64,000 nucleotides of DNA from Mucilaginibacter saanensis (GTDB taxonomy: Bacteria > Bacteroidota > Bacteroidia > Sphingobacteriales > Sphingobacteriaceae): the NCBI RefSeq assembly GCF_014200575.1, contig NZ_JACHBZ010000003.1, forward strand, positions 124,001 through 188,000, given 5' to 3'. The translations under genes and the position numbers were made by a program. The notes beneath the pieces are model-generated. The model made no database searches and had not been told where the DNA came from. It saw nothing but the letters and a program-made list of their open reading frames with translations. Positions 1 to 9,859 of this stretch are shown here, in pieces; the stretch's first letter is position 1; each line of letters starts with the position of its first letter.

Positions 1-1
1 C

Positions 2-1837
2 ATTGCCATATCAGTAATGATATCGGCATTTATAGCCTTGTCGTTAACACCGGCATTATGTACTTTATTGCTTAAACCAACCGATCCAAGTAAACAGAAT
101 AAAGGATTAAATAAATGGTTTAACAAGTTTAATGACTGGTTTGACCGGGTTACTGCAAAATATACCAATGGCGTAAAAAGAAGCATACAAGGTTCAAGAT
201 ATATACTGATCCTGTTGCTATGCATCTGTATAGGAACTTACTTTATGTTCCAGGGAAAGCCATCCGGCTTTATACCTTCTGAGGATGACGGAAACTTGTA
301 TGTTACCTTTCAGTTGCCGCCTGCTTCCTCAACGGCAGCTTCGGTTGACGCCATGTCAAAATTGATGCATGTAATTGGTACTACACCTGGAGTTGCTCAC
401 TATGCAGCGCTTTCGGGCCTTAACGTAGTTACCAATGCCAGTAACTCCAACAGCGGTACTATTTATTGCCAGCTGGCGCCTTGGGATGAACGTACAACAA
501 CAAGCGAACAGGTTCCCGGGATTGTGGAGGTGCTGAAAAAACGCATTGCAGATGCAGGCATTAACAATGCTAATGTACAGGTAGTTCAACCATCCCCATT
601 ACCGGGCGTGGGCACAACCATAGGTTTCAGTATGCAAATTGAACAACGCAGTACAACAGACGATGTTCACGCGTTTGAAAAAGTGGTGAATAATTTTGTG
701 GCAGAGGCCAATAAAACGCCCGGCATATCAAAAGCTTACAGCTATTTTACAGCGCATACACCAAACGTTAGTTTAAACGTTGACCGGGAAAAATGCGAAA
801 AGCTGGGCGTCAATATAGCCGACGTATTTACCACCATACAAGCATACATGGGTAGTTTGTATATTAATGACTTTACTACGTACAACCGTACCTTTCACGT
901 AGTGGTACAGGCTGATACGGCGTTCCGCACAAATGTATCTGATATGGATAAATACTATGTACGTAACCAGGCGGGTACCATGGTACCACTCGGAACCCTC
1001 ATTAGTAATAAACCAACAGAGGCTGCCCCACTCATATCACACTTTAATATTTTCAGAACGGCCGAGATAGATGGCTCCAACGCCGACGGATACAGCAGCA
1101 GCCAAGCTTTGGAGGCTCTGCAGAAGTTAGCAGCAGAAAAACTACCAGAGGGTTATACCTATGAGTTTTCGGGTTTAAGCTATGAGGAGCAAAAGGCCGG
1201 ATCAACTACCATATACATTTTTATATTTTCCATAACCTTTGTATTCCTTTTCCTAGCAGCATTATATGAGAGCTGGTCGGTACCTTTTTCAGTATTACTT
1301 GCGGTGCCTATCGGGGCGTTTGGAGCTATTCTTGCCTTATTGATGGTGCCCGATCTTACCAACAATGTTTACGCACAAATTGGTTTAATAACACTCATTG
1401 GTTTGGCCGCTAAAAATGCCATTTTGATTGTGGAATTTGCCAAAGTACGTGTAGACCGCGGTGAAGATCTGTTACAATCAACACTGGATGCGGTAAGTCT
1501 TCGTTTGCGTCCTATTATCATGACGTCGCTTGCATTTATTTTAGGGGTGCTGCCCCTTGTACTGGCAACGGGTGCAGGTGCTGTATCACGGCGGACAATT
1601 GGCTATACCGTTTTGGGTGGCATGTTTGCCGCATCAACTATTGCCATATTCGTGGTTCCGGTACTGTATGTGGTTATTACCCGCCTGTCTTATGGTAAAG
1701 CACGCTTAGCGTACCTGAAAGAGCATCATGAAGAATTGATGGAAAAGGCTCGAAAAGTAGAGGCTCAAAATATTGATCCTGAGTTAGAATATGAAATTGC
1801 GAAATCACGCGATTTAAGTAAACCCGATCATATATGA
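2..1837 (+). CDS. RND efflux pump inner-membrane subunit, C-terminal part (5' end outside window)
   Basis: This is the C-terminal ~610 residues of an AcrB/MexB-type (HAE1) proton-driven efflux permease. The frame is open from base 2, and the residues before the first ATG (IAISV) match the paralog downstream, so the gene starts outside the window. It carries the periplasmic porter/docking half and TM7-12, including the TM10 signature AAKNAILIVEF, whose Lys is part of the proton relay. Its stop overlaps the next start as ATGA, so the two are translationally coupled. It is very similar to the following pump over its whole visible length, which indicates tandem duplication. A membrane-fusion protein and outer-membrane factor are expected upstream but are not visible here. 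Confidence 0.93.
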   Translation: MAISVMISAFIALSLTPALCTLLLKPTDPSKQNKGLNKWFNKFNDWFDRVTAKYTNGVKRSIQGSRYILILLLCICIGTYFMFQGKPSGFIPSEDDGNLYVTFQLPPASSTAASVDAMSKLMHVIGTTPGVAHYAALSGLNVVTNASNSNSGTIYCQLAPWDERTTTSEQVPGIVEVLKKRIADAGINNANVQVVQPSPLPGVGTTIGFSMQIEQRSTTDDVHAFEKVVNNFVAEANKTPGISKAYSYFTAHTPNVSLNVDREKCEKLGVNIADVFTTIQAYMGSLYINDFTTYNRTFHVVVQADTAFRTNVSDMDKYYVRNQAGTMVPLGTLISNKPTEAAPLISHFNIFRTAEIDGSNADGYSSSQALEALQKLAAEKLPEGYTYEFSGLSYEEQKAGSTTIYIFIFSITFVFLFLAALYESWSVPFSVLLAVPIGAFGAILALLMVPDLTNNVYAQIGLITLIGLAAKNAILIVEFAKVRVDRGEDLLQSTLDAVSLRLRPIIMTSLAFILGVLPLVLATGAGAVSRRTIGYTVLGGMFAASTIAIFVVPVLYVVITRLSYGKARLAYLKEHHEELMEKARKVEAQNIDPELEYEIAKSRDLSKPDHI

Positions 1838-4800
1838 TTGCGAATACATTTATAAAAAGGCCGGTAACCGCAATCGTTATATCTATTGTATTAATGATTG
1901 CGGGTACCATTTGCCTCTTCAACCTCTCGGTTGATCAGTATCCCAATATCTCCCCTCCCAGCGTATCGGTTAACGGGTCATATACAGGTGCTGATGCCGA
2001 AACTGTAGAGCAAACCGTCGCCATCCCCATAGAAGAACAGGTTAACGGTACTCCCGGTATGGAGTATATGCAAAGCACTAACACCAATAGTGGTGGCGTA
2101 GGTATCCGGGTAACTTTTAATATAGGCACCAATGTGCAGATAGCTGCACTTAACGTGCAAAACCGCGTAGGTATTGCTAAACCCATATTGCCAGCGGTGG
2201 TAAGTAAATTAGGGTTAACAGTGCGGGCAAGTAACCCCGATCAGCTAATGCTTATTGCCATTTATTCGCCTAAAAAAACACATAACATCACCTTTCTTGA
2301 CAACTATACTTCAACCTTTATTCAGGACGCCATACTGCGTGTGCCGGGTGTAGGTGATGTAAGCGCGCGTACTGATAACTTTAGTATGCGTATTTGGATG
2401 AACCCCGAAAAAATGGCGTCTTATCATCTAACCCCGGCAGATATATCCGCTGCTTTAGATGCTCAAAACGTATATGTGGCAGCAGGCTCGGCAGGTGCCC
2501 CGCCGCAACAATCGTCACAATCGCATGAGATAGGGATATTGGTGAACGGGATGATCAGCAAAGTGCCCGAGTACGAAAAGGTGATTGTAAAAACCATCCC
2601 ATCAACAGGCGAGTTGGTATATTTAAAAGATGTTGCAAGGATAGAATTAGGGAAATTCACCTTTTCAAGTAATGCCTTTGCGGATGGCAACCGGTGCTCC
2701 ACTATCCAGGTTTATCAATCGCCGGGTAGCAACGCCCTGCAAACTGCCGAAAACGTATATGCAGAGCTGGCTAAACTAAAAAAAGCATTCCCTGCCGATG
2801 TTGATTACACCGTTCCTTATGAGTCAGTGACCATTATTAAAGTTTCTATGCAGGAGGTTATTGGCACCCTGGTAAAGGCATTAGGCCTTGTAGCTATTGT
2901 GGTGTTTTTATTCCTGCAAAACTGGCGCTCATCTCTCATCCCTATTTTAGCTATTCCCGTTTCGCTGTTATCCACCTTTTGCTTTTTTATCCCTTTAGGT
3001 TTTACAGTTAATACACTTACCATGTTTGGCTTTGTGCTGGCCATAGGTATTGTGGTGGATGATGCCATTATTGTGGTGGAGGCTGTACAACATTATATTG
3101 ATGAAAAAGGCATGTCGCCCAAGGAAGCGACCTATCATGCCATGAAAGAAATTTCGGCACCGGTAGTAGCCATTGCGCTTATCCTGGCTTCGGTATTTGT
3201 ACCGGTAGGTTTTATACCTGGAATTGTAGGGAGGCTATATCAGCAATTTGCCATCACTATTGCTATTTCCGTAATGATATCGGCATTTATTGCTTTGTCC
3301 TTAACCCCGGCACTGTGTACTTTGTTACTAAGGCCCAGCCATATCAATAAAAAGTCCTCTAACTGGCTTGATAAATTCTTCTTCCACTTTAACAGCTGGT
3401 TTGAAAGGGTTACTTTCAAATACTCCAATGGCGTTAAACGCAGTATAAAAAATTCAAGATTTGTGGTGATCATACTGATATGTATTTGTATCGGCACAAT
3501 TCTCTTATTCAAATCAAAACCATCTGGATTTGTACCTTCGGAAGATGGCGGACGTCTTTTTGTTACTTACCAGTTGCCCGAGGCTTCATCAACAACCCAA
3601 TCGGTTAACGTGATGGAAAAATTGATGAAGATAGTAGGCTCAACACCCGGCGTATTGCATTATACCGCTATATCAGGCTTTAACATATTAAATGGGGGGG
3701 CGAATTCAAACAATGGCTCCATGTTTTGCATGCTCAAGCCCTGGGATGAGCGTACCACACCGGCAACACAAGTGGCAGGTATAACTTTGGCCATAAAAAA
3801 ACGTATTGCCAAAGCAGGTATCAAAAATGCTAATGTAGTGGTAATTCAACCGCCGCCCATCAGGGGTGTGGGCCTTGCAGCAGGTTACAGCATGCAGATT
3901 GAAGTGGGAAGCTCTACAGATGATGTGCACGCTTTTGAAAAAACGGTTCAGAAATTTGTAGCCGAAGCCAAAAAAGTCCCGGCCATATCAACTGCTTTCA
4001 GTTATTTTTCGGCACATACACCAAGCTTTGAGCTTACTGTTGACAGGGAAAAATGCCAGAAACTCGGCGTTAATATTTCCGATGTGTTTTCAACCATGCA
4101 GGCCTATATGGGCAGCTTGTTTGTAAACAACTTTACGTTGTATAACCGAACCTACCATGTGGTAATACAGGCCGATACGGCCTACCGATCCATGATAAGC
4201 AATATGAATAAATATTATGTGCGTAACCAGGTTGGTAATATGGTACCGCTGGGTAGTGTTATCAACTATAAGCCAACTGTTGCTGCACCGCTTATTTCGC
4301 ATTTTAATATTTTTCGTTCGGCAGAGGTTGACGGTGCCATACCTGAAGGCTTTAGCAGCGGGCAATCCCTTGATGCTTTAAAAGCTTTAGCGGCAAAGAC
4401 ACTGCCAAGGGGGTATACCTATGAATTTTCTGGCCTCAGTTACGAAGAGATAAAGGCCGGCTCGGTTACTATATATATATTCCTGTTTTGTATTGTATTT
4501 GTATTTCTGTTCCTGGCGGCATTGTATGAAAGCTGGTCGGTGCCATTCTCGGTGATGCTCGCGGTGCCTATCAGTGCCTTTGGCGCTATAGTTGCGCTTA
4601 CTGCCATCCCTCCGCTTACAAATAATGTGTATGCACAAATTGGATTGATCACATTGATTGGCTTATCGGCAAAAAATGCAATTCTGATTGTGGAATTTGC
4701 CAAGATCAGGGTTGATCGCGGCGAAGAACTGATCAAGTCGACACTGGAAGCTGTACGGTTGCGCTTACGACCTATTATCATGACCTCCATGGCGTTTATA

Positions 4801-5130
4801 TTAGGGGTATTGCCGCTTGCCCTGGCAACCGGCGCTGGTGCAGCCTCAAGAAACACTATTGGTGTTACTGTTTTAGGCGGAATGATTGCCTCATCAACCA
4901 TTTCCATATTTATCGTACCTGTTCTTTTTGTTTTGTTTACCCGTTTTTCCTATGGTAAAAAACAACTGACCTGGCTACAGGCTCATCATGAAGAGCTGAT
5001 GGAAAAGGCAAAAAAAGTTGAAGAGCAAAATATTGACCCCGAACTGGAGTATGACATTATGCTGGCCCATGCCGAAAATAAATTGTCGCGTGAGGAACAT
5101 GACAAGGATAAAGACAAGAACAAGCAGTAA
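1834..5130 (+). CDS. RND efflux pump inner-membrane subunit (HAE1 family)
   Basis: This is a full-length 1098-residue RND permease, the usual length for AcrB homologs. The N terminus MIANTFIKRPVTAIV is the typical RND start, and the start overlaps the upstream stop by 4 bp. The TM4 proton-relay pair lies in GIVVDDAIIVVEAV and the TM10 Lys in SAKNAILIVEF. The C-terminal tail is long and highly charged (Lys/Asp/Glu rich after about residue 1060). It is a close paralog of the partial gene before it. Tandem non-identical RND genes can form heterotrimers, as in MdtBC; that is possible here but unproven. Substrates cannot be read from sequence. A MarR regulator follows in the same transcript. Confidence 0.95.
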   Translation: MIANTFIKRPVTAIVISIVLMIAGTICLFNLSVDQYPNISPPSVSVNGSYTGADAETVEQTVAIPIEEQVNGTPGMEYMQSTNTNSGGVGIRVTFNIGTNVQIAALNVQNRVGIAKPILPAVVSKLGLTVRASNPDQLMLIAIYSPKKTHNITFLDNYTSTFIQDAILRVPGVGDVSARTDNFSMRIWMNPEKMASYHLTPADISAALDAQNVYVAAGSAGAPPQQSSQSHEIGILVNGMISKVPEYEKVIVKTIPSTGELVYLKDVARIELGKFTFSSNAFADGNRCSTIQVYQSPGSNALQTAENVYAELAKLKKAFPADVDYTVPYESVTIIKVSMQEVIGTLVKALGLVAIVVFLFLQNWRSSLIPILAIPVSLLSTFCFFIPLGFTVNTLTMFGFVLAIGIVVDDAIIVVEAVQHYIDEKGMSPKEATYHAMKEISAPVVAIALILASVFVPVGFIPGIVGRLYQQFAITIAISVMISAFIALSLTPALCTLLLRPSHINKKSSNWLDKFFFHFNSWFERVTFKYSNGVKRSIKNSRFVVIILICICIGTILLFKSKPSGFVPSEDGGRLFVTYQLPEASSTTQSVNVMEKLMKIVGSTPGVLHYTAISGFNILNGGANSNNGSMFCMLKPWDERTTPATQVAGITLAIKKRIAKAGIKNANVVVIQPPPIRGVGLAAGYSMQIEVGSSTDDVHAFEKTVQKFVAEAKKVPAISTAFSYFSAHTPSFELTVDREKCQKLGVNISDVFSTMQAYMGSLFVNNFTLYNRTYHVVIQADTAYRSMISNMNKYYVRNQVGNMVPLGSVINYKPTVAAPLISHFNIFRSAEVDGAIPEGFSSGQSLDALKALAAKTLPRGYTYEFSGLSYEEIKAGSVTIYIFLFCIVFVFLFLAALYESWSVPFSVMLAVPISAFGAIVALTAIPPLTNNVYAQIGLITLIGLSAKNAILIVEFAKIRVDRGEELIKSTLEAVRLRLRPIIMTSMAFILGVLPLALATGAGAASRNTIGVTVLGGMIASSTISIFIVPVLFVLFTRFSYGKKQLTWLQAHHEELMEKAKKVEEQNIDPELEYDIMLAHAENKLSREEHDKDKDKNKQ

Positions 5131-5148
5131 TATTTAAAATTTAAACTT

Positions 5149-5580
5149 ATGAAAAGCGTTCAATTGATATCATATAAATTAAAGAAAATCAACTATTTAT
5201 ACAATAAAATACTTTCAAAGGAATTATCTGCTTCTAAACTGGAGCATCATTTTGAAGTATTGCTTGTACTTGCTACCCAGGAAAGCCCGGTAACACAAAA
5301 CAGATTGGCGGAGTTACTGCAAATAGACAAATCACGAACAGCTATAATTGTTTTTGACCTTGAAAAACGCGGGCTTATACAGATAAATATAAACCCTAAC
5401 GACAGAAGACAACATTACGTTTCCTTGTCATCATCGGCATTAACCTATATACCTCACATCGAAGTAACTATTGAAAAGATCAACCAGTTGGCTGAAGCAG
5501 GAATTGAACGACAAAAATTAACCACTTTTTTTGAAGTATCTGAAATGATTCAACAAAATCTGCTAAAAAAAGGTGCATAA
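5149..5580 (+). CDS. MarR-family transcriptional regulator
   Basis: A 143-residue winged-helix protein. The segment LEHHFEVLLVLATQESPVTQNRLAELLQIDKSRTA (residues about 28-62, read in pieces) gives the helix-turn-helix, followed by the wing with the MarR-typical DRRQHYVSL (about residues 83-91). It starts 18 bp after the second RND gene, so it is probably cotranscribed and may regulate the pump operon. MarR proteins usually repress efflux genes and are released by small ligands. The ligand and operator are not visible, because the operon promoter lies outside the window. Confidence 0.85.
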   Translation: MKSVQLISYKLKKINYLYNKILSKELSASKLEHHFEVLLVLATQESPVTQNRLAELLQIDKSRTAIIVFDLEKRGLIQININPNDRRQHYVSLSSSALTYIPHIEVTIEKINQLAEAGIERQKLTTFFEVSEMIQQNLLKKGA

Positions 5581-5626
5581 TTTTACATTGTGCATCTATA
5601 GTCTATAAATACGCTTGTGAATGGTT

Positions 5627-5634
5627 TATATTTG
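5627..5634 (+). promoter_or_regulatory. -7 promoter box for the RRM gene
   Basis: TATATTTG fits the Bacteroidota -7 consensus TAnnTTTG and lies 28 bp before the ATG at 5662. No clear -33 TTG is present at 19-21 bp. If it is used, transcription starts near 5641. That rules out the upstream GTG at 5617 as the translation start and supports 5662. Confidence 0.5.
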
Positions 5635-5661
5635 CCATTACATCAATATGATCATTTAAGC

Positions 5662-6018
5662 ATGAAACTATTTGTAGGTGGCTTTCCCCTTGACATAGCA
5701 GAAATAGAATTGGTTAAACTATTTAATAACTGGGGAACAGTTGACACCATTAAAATTGTAAGAGATAAAAAGACCCGTAAATGCAAGGGCTATGCATTTA
5801 TAGAAATGACCGATCAACCAGGAGCGGAACGAGCTATGGAGGCATTAAACGGCTACCCTATGGGAGATCGTTTGTTAAGCGTAAAACTAACTATAGAACA
5901 ACCTGCCGATCAGCCCCCTGTTCATAAACCGGCCAGCCGCCCGATGAATACAAATTATAGCAAAATTCAAAAGCCAGGTACCCCGCTTAAGCCAAAGCGT
6001 CCCCGAAAAATAGTATAA
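5662..6018 (+). CDS. RNA-binding protein with one RRM domain
   Basis: A protein of about 118 residues with a single RNA-recognition motif. MKLFVGGFPLDI forms the RNP2 strand and CKGYAFIEM is the RNP1 octamer with its aromatic residues. The C-terminal ~35 residues are Pro/Lys rich and probably disordered (KPKRPRKIV at the end). I chose ATG 5662 because the RRM begins immediately there and because a -7 box sits inside the longer reading frame that starts at 5617. Single-RRM proteins occur in Bacteroidota and cyanobacteria and bind single-stranded RNA, probably in post-transcriptional control. No target is evident. A strong terminator follows. Confidence 0.88.
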   Translation: MKLFVGGFPLDIAEIELVKLFNNWGTVDTIKIVRDKKTRKCKGYAFIEMTDQPGAERAMEALNGYPMGDRLLSVKLTIEQPADQPPVHKPASRPMNTNYSKIQKPGTPLKPKRPRKIV

Positions 6019-6039
6019 ATTTCAGATAGGATACTTTAG

Positions 6040-6075
6040 GCCCCGGTGTTAAAACACCGGGGCTTATTATTTTGT
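6040..6075 (+). terminator. Rho-independent terminator after the RRM gene
   Basis: Perfect 11-bp stem, GCCCCGGTGTT paired with AACACCGGGGC (6040-6063), with a very short A-rich loop and followed by TTATTATTTT. It ends the RRM transcript. Confidence 0.85.
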
Positions 6076-6094
6076 GGCTGATGATTGCAAATTA

Positions 6095-6568
6095 TTAAAT
6101 GCTGCCGCCTGCCAAAATCAATGTCAACATAGCAACGGCCAAAATAACAGCCCGATAAGTAATTATACTATCCCAGCGCTGTTGCAACTGCCGGATATTA
6201 CCGGGCTTTATACCCTGAATTGCCGCCGCTGACATTTGCGAATTTATTGGCTTGGTTATCCTAAGGTATAAAGCCAGATGCGCCAATAACAGCAACAAAG
6301 CTATCCCTGAAAACACAATAGTGGTGTGCCTTAATAAAGATGTAACGGTAAACAATAAAGTACTCAATACACTGATAACGCCAATAACAGGCATACGTTT
6401 ATCAGCAATTAAGTGGATATGCCCAAGATAATCAGCAATAGAATTATCCTTACTTAAAGATGCTGCCTTTTTACCTATTATGGCAAAAAACACATCAATA
6501 CCATAAACTATTCCGGTACTCATGGTAGCAAGCATCAACAATAGCTCACTTAAAAAATAGCTGTTCAT
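6095..6568 (-). CDS. small membrane protein, DUF1772/anthrone-oxygenase-like
   Basis: A 157-residue protein with four predicted membrane helices. The general layout resembles the DUF1772 (anthrone oxygenase-like) family: an N-terminal helix with GIVYGIDVFFAII, a central loop with a conserved-looking Arg-Met-Pro, and a Trp-containing segment before the last helix (LQQRWDSIITYRAVIL). No catalytic role is established for most members. It is 5 bp downstream of a second small membrane protein gene and is probably cotranscribed with it. The family assignment is tentative. Confidence 0.6.
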   Translation of the reverse strand: MNSYFLSELLLMLATMSTGIVYGIDVFFAIIGKKAASLSKDNSIADYLGHIHLIADKRMPVIGVISVLSTLLFTVTSLLRHTTIVFSGIALLLLLAHLALYLRITKPINSQMSAAAIQGIKPGNIRQLQQRWDSIITYRAVILAVAMLTLILAGGSI

Positions 6569-6573
6569 GATAG

Positions 6574-6987
6574 TTAATTTTTTAGCCCTTTAAAAAGTAA
6601 CATACTGTTAAAAATCATGATTATTGCCGTACTGCCATGAATGAGCCAATGTGCAGAATCCTGCAGACCATTAGTGTAAATAACAATAACGCAATCAACA
6701 GTTGGTACAATAATAGCAACTGTAAATACCCATGCCGCTGCCTTACGCATCTTCATCAATAATAAAGGCAATAGCACCAGGCCCGAAAAAGCATCCCGAA
6801 TATCTTTAATTTTCCCATAAACGCCATCATTCACGTTGGTAAAAGCTATACCAAAACCAACAGCCCCTGTTGACGGCGATATTATAAAACGGATGCCAAT
6901 GAGGATAATGCCTATTGCTAAAATTAATGTGAGCCACCAGGATAAAGAACTAAAGCCCCATTGTGTTTGATCAATTTGTGTTTTCAT
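6574..6987 (-). CDS. DUF4267-like small membrane protein
   Basis: A 137-residue protein with four hydrophobic segments. The segment GIRFIISPSTGAVGFGIAF, followed later by IKDIRDAFSGLVLLPLLL, is the pattern I associate with DUF4267 proteins (a GxR-x-hydrophobic-P start and a conserved RD in the second helix). The function of the family is unknown. It is the first gene of a two-gene operon, with a 5-bp gap to the DUF1772-like gene, which suggests that the two membrane proteins act together. Confidence 0.65.
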   Translation of the reverse strand: MKTQIDQTQWGFSSLSWWLTLILAIGIILIGIRFIISPSTGAVGFGIAFTNVNDGVYGKIKDIRDAFSGLVLLPLLLMKMRKAAAWVFTVAIIVPTVDCVIVIYTNGLQDSAHWLIHGSTAIIMIFNSMLLFKGLKN

Positions 6988-7146
6988 TTGTTTATTAATT
7001 TTTTAATAACACAAATTTCTGTAACGTTAAATGGGGGTTCATGCACCTGGGTTAATTAATGCATATTGATTGTAAAATAACCAACAATCTAAATAGATCA
7101 AAACCCCAAATCGTGATTAGGCATTACAATTGTTTATTTTTAATTG

Positions 7147-9723
7147 CTATGGCACGAGCTTTTGTGCACGAAATAAATTATCTTCACTCTGTAGTATTTT
7201 AGCTTTAAGTTTAGGGTTGTAACTTTTGTGGCTATTTAAAAACTCATTCACAATAGCAGCGGCTTGTTTATCCTGGTAATACCCCAGAATGGTTTGCAGC
7301 CATGATTGCGGAAAAAATATATCTCCGGTTTTTTGTATTTCCTCCAGCATATCAAGGCTTTTGGCCAAATACTTTTCAGATATTTTTTGTCGTAACGGAT
7401 GATGTAGATATACCATAGCCGTGGTTACCCATGCTTCCTTTTGCCTGTTCTTATGATCTTGTAAACTGGCAAAAAACCGATCCCTTTCCTGCTCGTTTAA
7501 TGAAAGTGCGGGCATCAGAAATTCCAGCCTTTTTTTCCGGTCTATGTTATTAATCCGGTCTTCCTGCTGTTTCAGCACATTGGTTTCGGTATCACTTTTT
7601 AACGCAATCGTGAGTGCAAGTGAAGTAAAATCATCTTCGGTAAGTTTAACTCCTGCCGGTGGTTTTTGCTGTTTCCATATCGTGTAAATAGTATTACCGG
7701 CTGCGGCACTTGTATAAATATCCTGATACGATTTAAAAAGCACCTTTTTGTTGTTGGCTTTCTGCTGCTGTTGCATCGCACTCCATAAATTGGTTTCCAG
7801 CTCTGCTACTACTTGCTTTCGGACAGCTGGTGTTATAAACTCCCAATAAATATTGCTGATGTAACCGCTAAGCAGTCGTAAATTAGTTTCATCTTTTTCT
7901 GAGATCAGGCCCTTTTCAAAAATGGCTAATAATTCGCCTGGTTTAAAGTATCTGCCGCCAAGCATATTTTCGTAAGCGGTGATATATAGTGACGCTCTTT
8001 CTATGGCATCTTTATATATAAACAAACTAACTATGCTACTTTTATCAACCGGGAATAAGCCATATCCTATTCCATTAGTGTTAAAGATGACATACAAAGG
8101 TTTATCAAGTCCCGATGCTTGTTTAATATCAATAACCGCGCTATTCATATCTACTGTAATGTTCTTTTGAAAGGTTTTATAAGCCAACGTAACATTAAAA
8201 GTTTGCGGCCATATCCGCATCGGGCCAAATTCAGGAGTTTGCCTGATGGTAAACTTATTAATGCGGCCTGCTTTATAATTAATATCATAATCAAACACCG
8301 GACGACCAGGCTGATTTACCCATACTTTATTCCAGGAGTATAAATCTGCGGTGGTGTGTTTACTTAAAATTGCTATCAGATCATTCCAGGTGGCATTGCC
8401 ATAAGCATACTTTTTTAGATATGCCCTAATGCCCTGTTTAAACTCCTCTTTTCCCATTAATAATTCCAGCTGGCGCATCATAATAGGTGCTTTATGATAA
8501 ATAATATTTCCGTATAGTGAGCCCGCATCTTTTAAATTATCCAGATCCTGCCTGATAGGATTAGCCCCCTGTGTTCTGTCAATACTATAAGCCGCCGGAT
8601 AATGATCCTGTAGAAATTTTAAGCTGAATGTTTCGCTGCCCATCATTTTCTCGGTTATCTTATCGGCCATAAAATTGGCAAACACCTCTTTCATCCATAC
8701 ATCATTAAACCACTCCATAGTTACCATATCCCCAAACCACATGTGAGCTGTTTCATGCGATAGCAGGTTTGAACGCGCTATAATCATATCTTTAGTTGCT
8801 CCGTTATCTAAAAACACACCTGATGCTTTATATTGAACTTCGCCGGGATGCTCCATACCCCCAAACTGAAAATCGGGAATAGCCACAAAACCTATTTTTT
8901 GAAACGGAAATGGAATACCCGTCCATTGCTGTAAAAAGCTGATCGCATCTCTGTGGGCCGTAAAAATAGAATCAACACTTAATTTGATTTTGGCGGTATC
9001 AGTTTCCCGGTACAGAAACTCCGCCGGTTTGTTATTGATCATTTGCTTTACTGAACTAAACCTGCCAGCCGCAAACGAAAAAAGATAGGTGCTCAGTTTA
9101 TCTGATTTATTAAACTGGTATTTTGTTTTTTGTCCCTGATTTACAGTATCGGCAATACCGGCATTAGCCAGTACTTTCCAGTCAGCAGGAACATTTAGGC
9201 TGAGCACGAAATTGGCTTTTAAATCGGGCTGATCAAAACAGGCAAAAACTGTACGGGCCCTGTCGGGCACAAAAAGAGCATACAAATAATCATCATTACG
9301 ATTTAAAGACTGATCGCCGGTAGCAAACTGGAGTGAGATCTTGTTTTTACCTATCCGCAGATATTGTTGTGCTATAAGCAAATGCTCCTTTTGCCAATCA
9401 ACGGGGATATTTTTATTGTTTACCTGTATTTCATGAATTTTATTTGCATTCTGTTTAAAGTCAAGCTGTAACGGAGCTTTAACAGATTTTAAAGTAAATT
9501 CTACGGATTCGGACGCATCAATATCCTGATCTTTGCTGGCAGGAATATTAAGATCAAGCGTATACTGGAGATTGCTGATAACCGCACGCCTGTACCGGGC
9601 CAGCTCTAATGATACACCGGGTTCAACCAATGGCGGTGTACTTTGCGCATTACACATCAAAGTGCTGCTGATAGTTAAGAAAAGTATGATTACTGCTACT
9701 GTGCGTTTTTTGATAAGAGTCAT
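7147..9723 (-). CDS. M1-family zinc aminopeptidase, secreted
   Basis: An 858-residue gluzincin. A Sec signal peptide ends near residue 26 (CNAQ). The zinc site is HETAH at 323-327, with the third ligand Glu at about 346 (WMKEVFAN). The exopeptidase motif reads GGMEHPG (288-294) rather than GAMEN; the Glu that binds the substrate N terminus is kept. The order is an N-terminal beta-saddle, the catalytic domain, then a helical C-terminal domain. It probably removes N-terminal residues from peptides in the periplasm. It is monocistronic, and its upstream region is shared with the divergent MFS gene. Confidence 0.93.
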   Translation of the reverse strand: MTLIKKRTVAVIILFLTISSTLMCNAQSTPPLVEPGVSLELARYRRAVISNLQYTLDLNIPASKDQDIDASESVEFTLKSVKAPLQLDFKQNANKIHEIQVNNKNIPVDWQKEHLLIAQQYLRIGKNKISLQFATGDQSLNRNDDYLYALFVPDRARTVFACFDQPDLKANFVLSLNVPADWKVLANAGIADTVNQGQKTKYQFNKSDKLSTYLFSFAAGRFSSVKQMINNKPAEFLYRETDTAKIKLSVDSIFTAHRDAISFLQQWTGIPFPFQKIGFVAIPDFQFGGMEHPGEVQYKASGVFLDNGATKDMIIARSNLLSHETAHMWFGDMVTMEWFNDVWMKEVFANFMADKITEKMMGSETFSLKFLQDHYPAAYSIDRTQGANPIRQDLDNLKDAGSLYGNIIYHKAPIMMRQLELLMGKEEFKQGIRAYLKKYAYGNATWNDLIAILSKHTTADLYSWNKVWVNQPGRPVFDYDINYKAGRINKFTIRQTPEFGPMRIWPQTFNVTLAYKTFQKNITVDMNSAVIDIKQASGLDKPLYVIFNTNGIGYGLFPVDKSSIVSLFIYKDAIERASLYITAYENMLGGRYFKPGELLAIFEKGLISEKDETNLRLLSGYISNIYWEFITPAVRKQVVAELETNLWSAMQQQQKANNKKVLFKSYQDIYTSAAAGNTIYTIWKQQKPPAGVKLTEDDFTSLALTIALKSDTETNVLKQQEDRINNIDRKKRLEFLMPALSLNEQERDRFFASLQDHKNRQKEAWVTTAMVYLHHPLRQKISEKYLAKSLDMLEEIQKTGDIFFPQSWLQTILGYYQDKQAAAIVNEFLNSHKSYNPKLKAKILQSEDNLFRAQKLVP

Positions 9724-9859
9724 TTTAAATAATTACCGGCCTTTTCAAATTTATAAAAAAAGCCGTTCTGTTATATTTATCTCCAATTTATTCAATTGGC
9801 CTGGTATAAATAATTTATTACGGATATGCTTTATTAAATTTACGGTATAACCAATTATT

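Noticed and set aside
4440..4907. 155-codon minus-strand ORF
   Set aside because: Antisense shadow of the RND pump coding region.
9533..9850. 105-codon plus-strand ORF
   Set aside because: Largely antisense to the start of the M1 peptidase; no motif.
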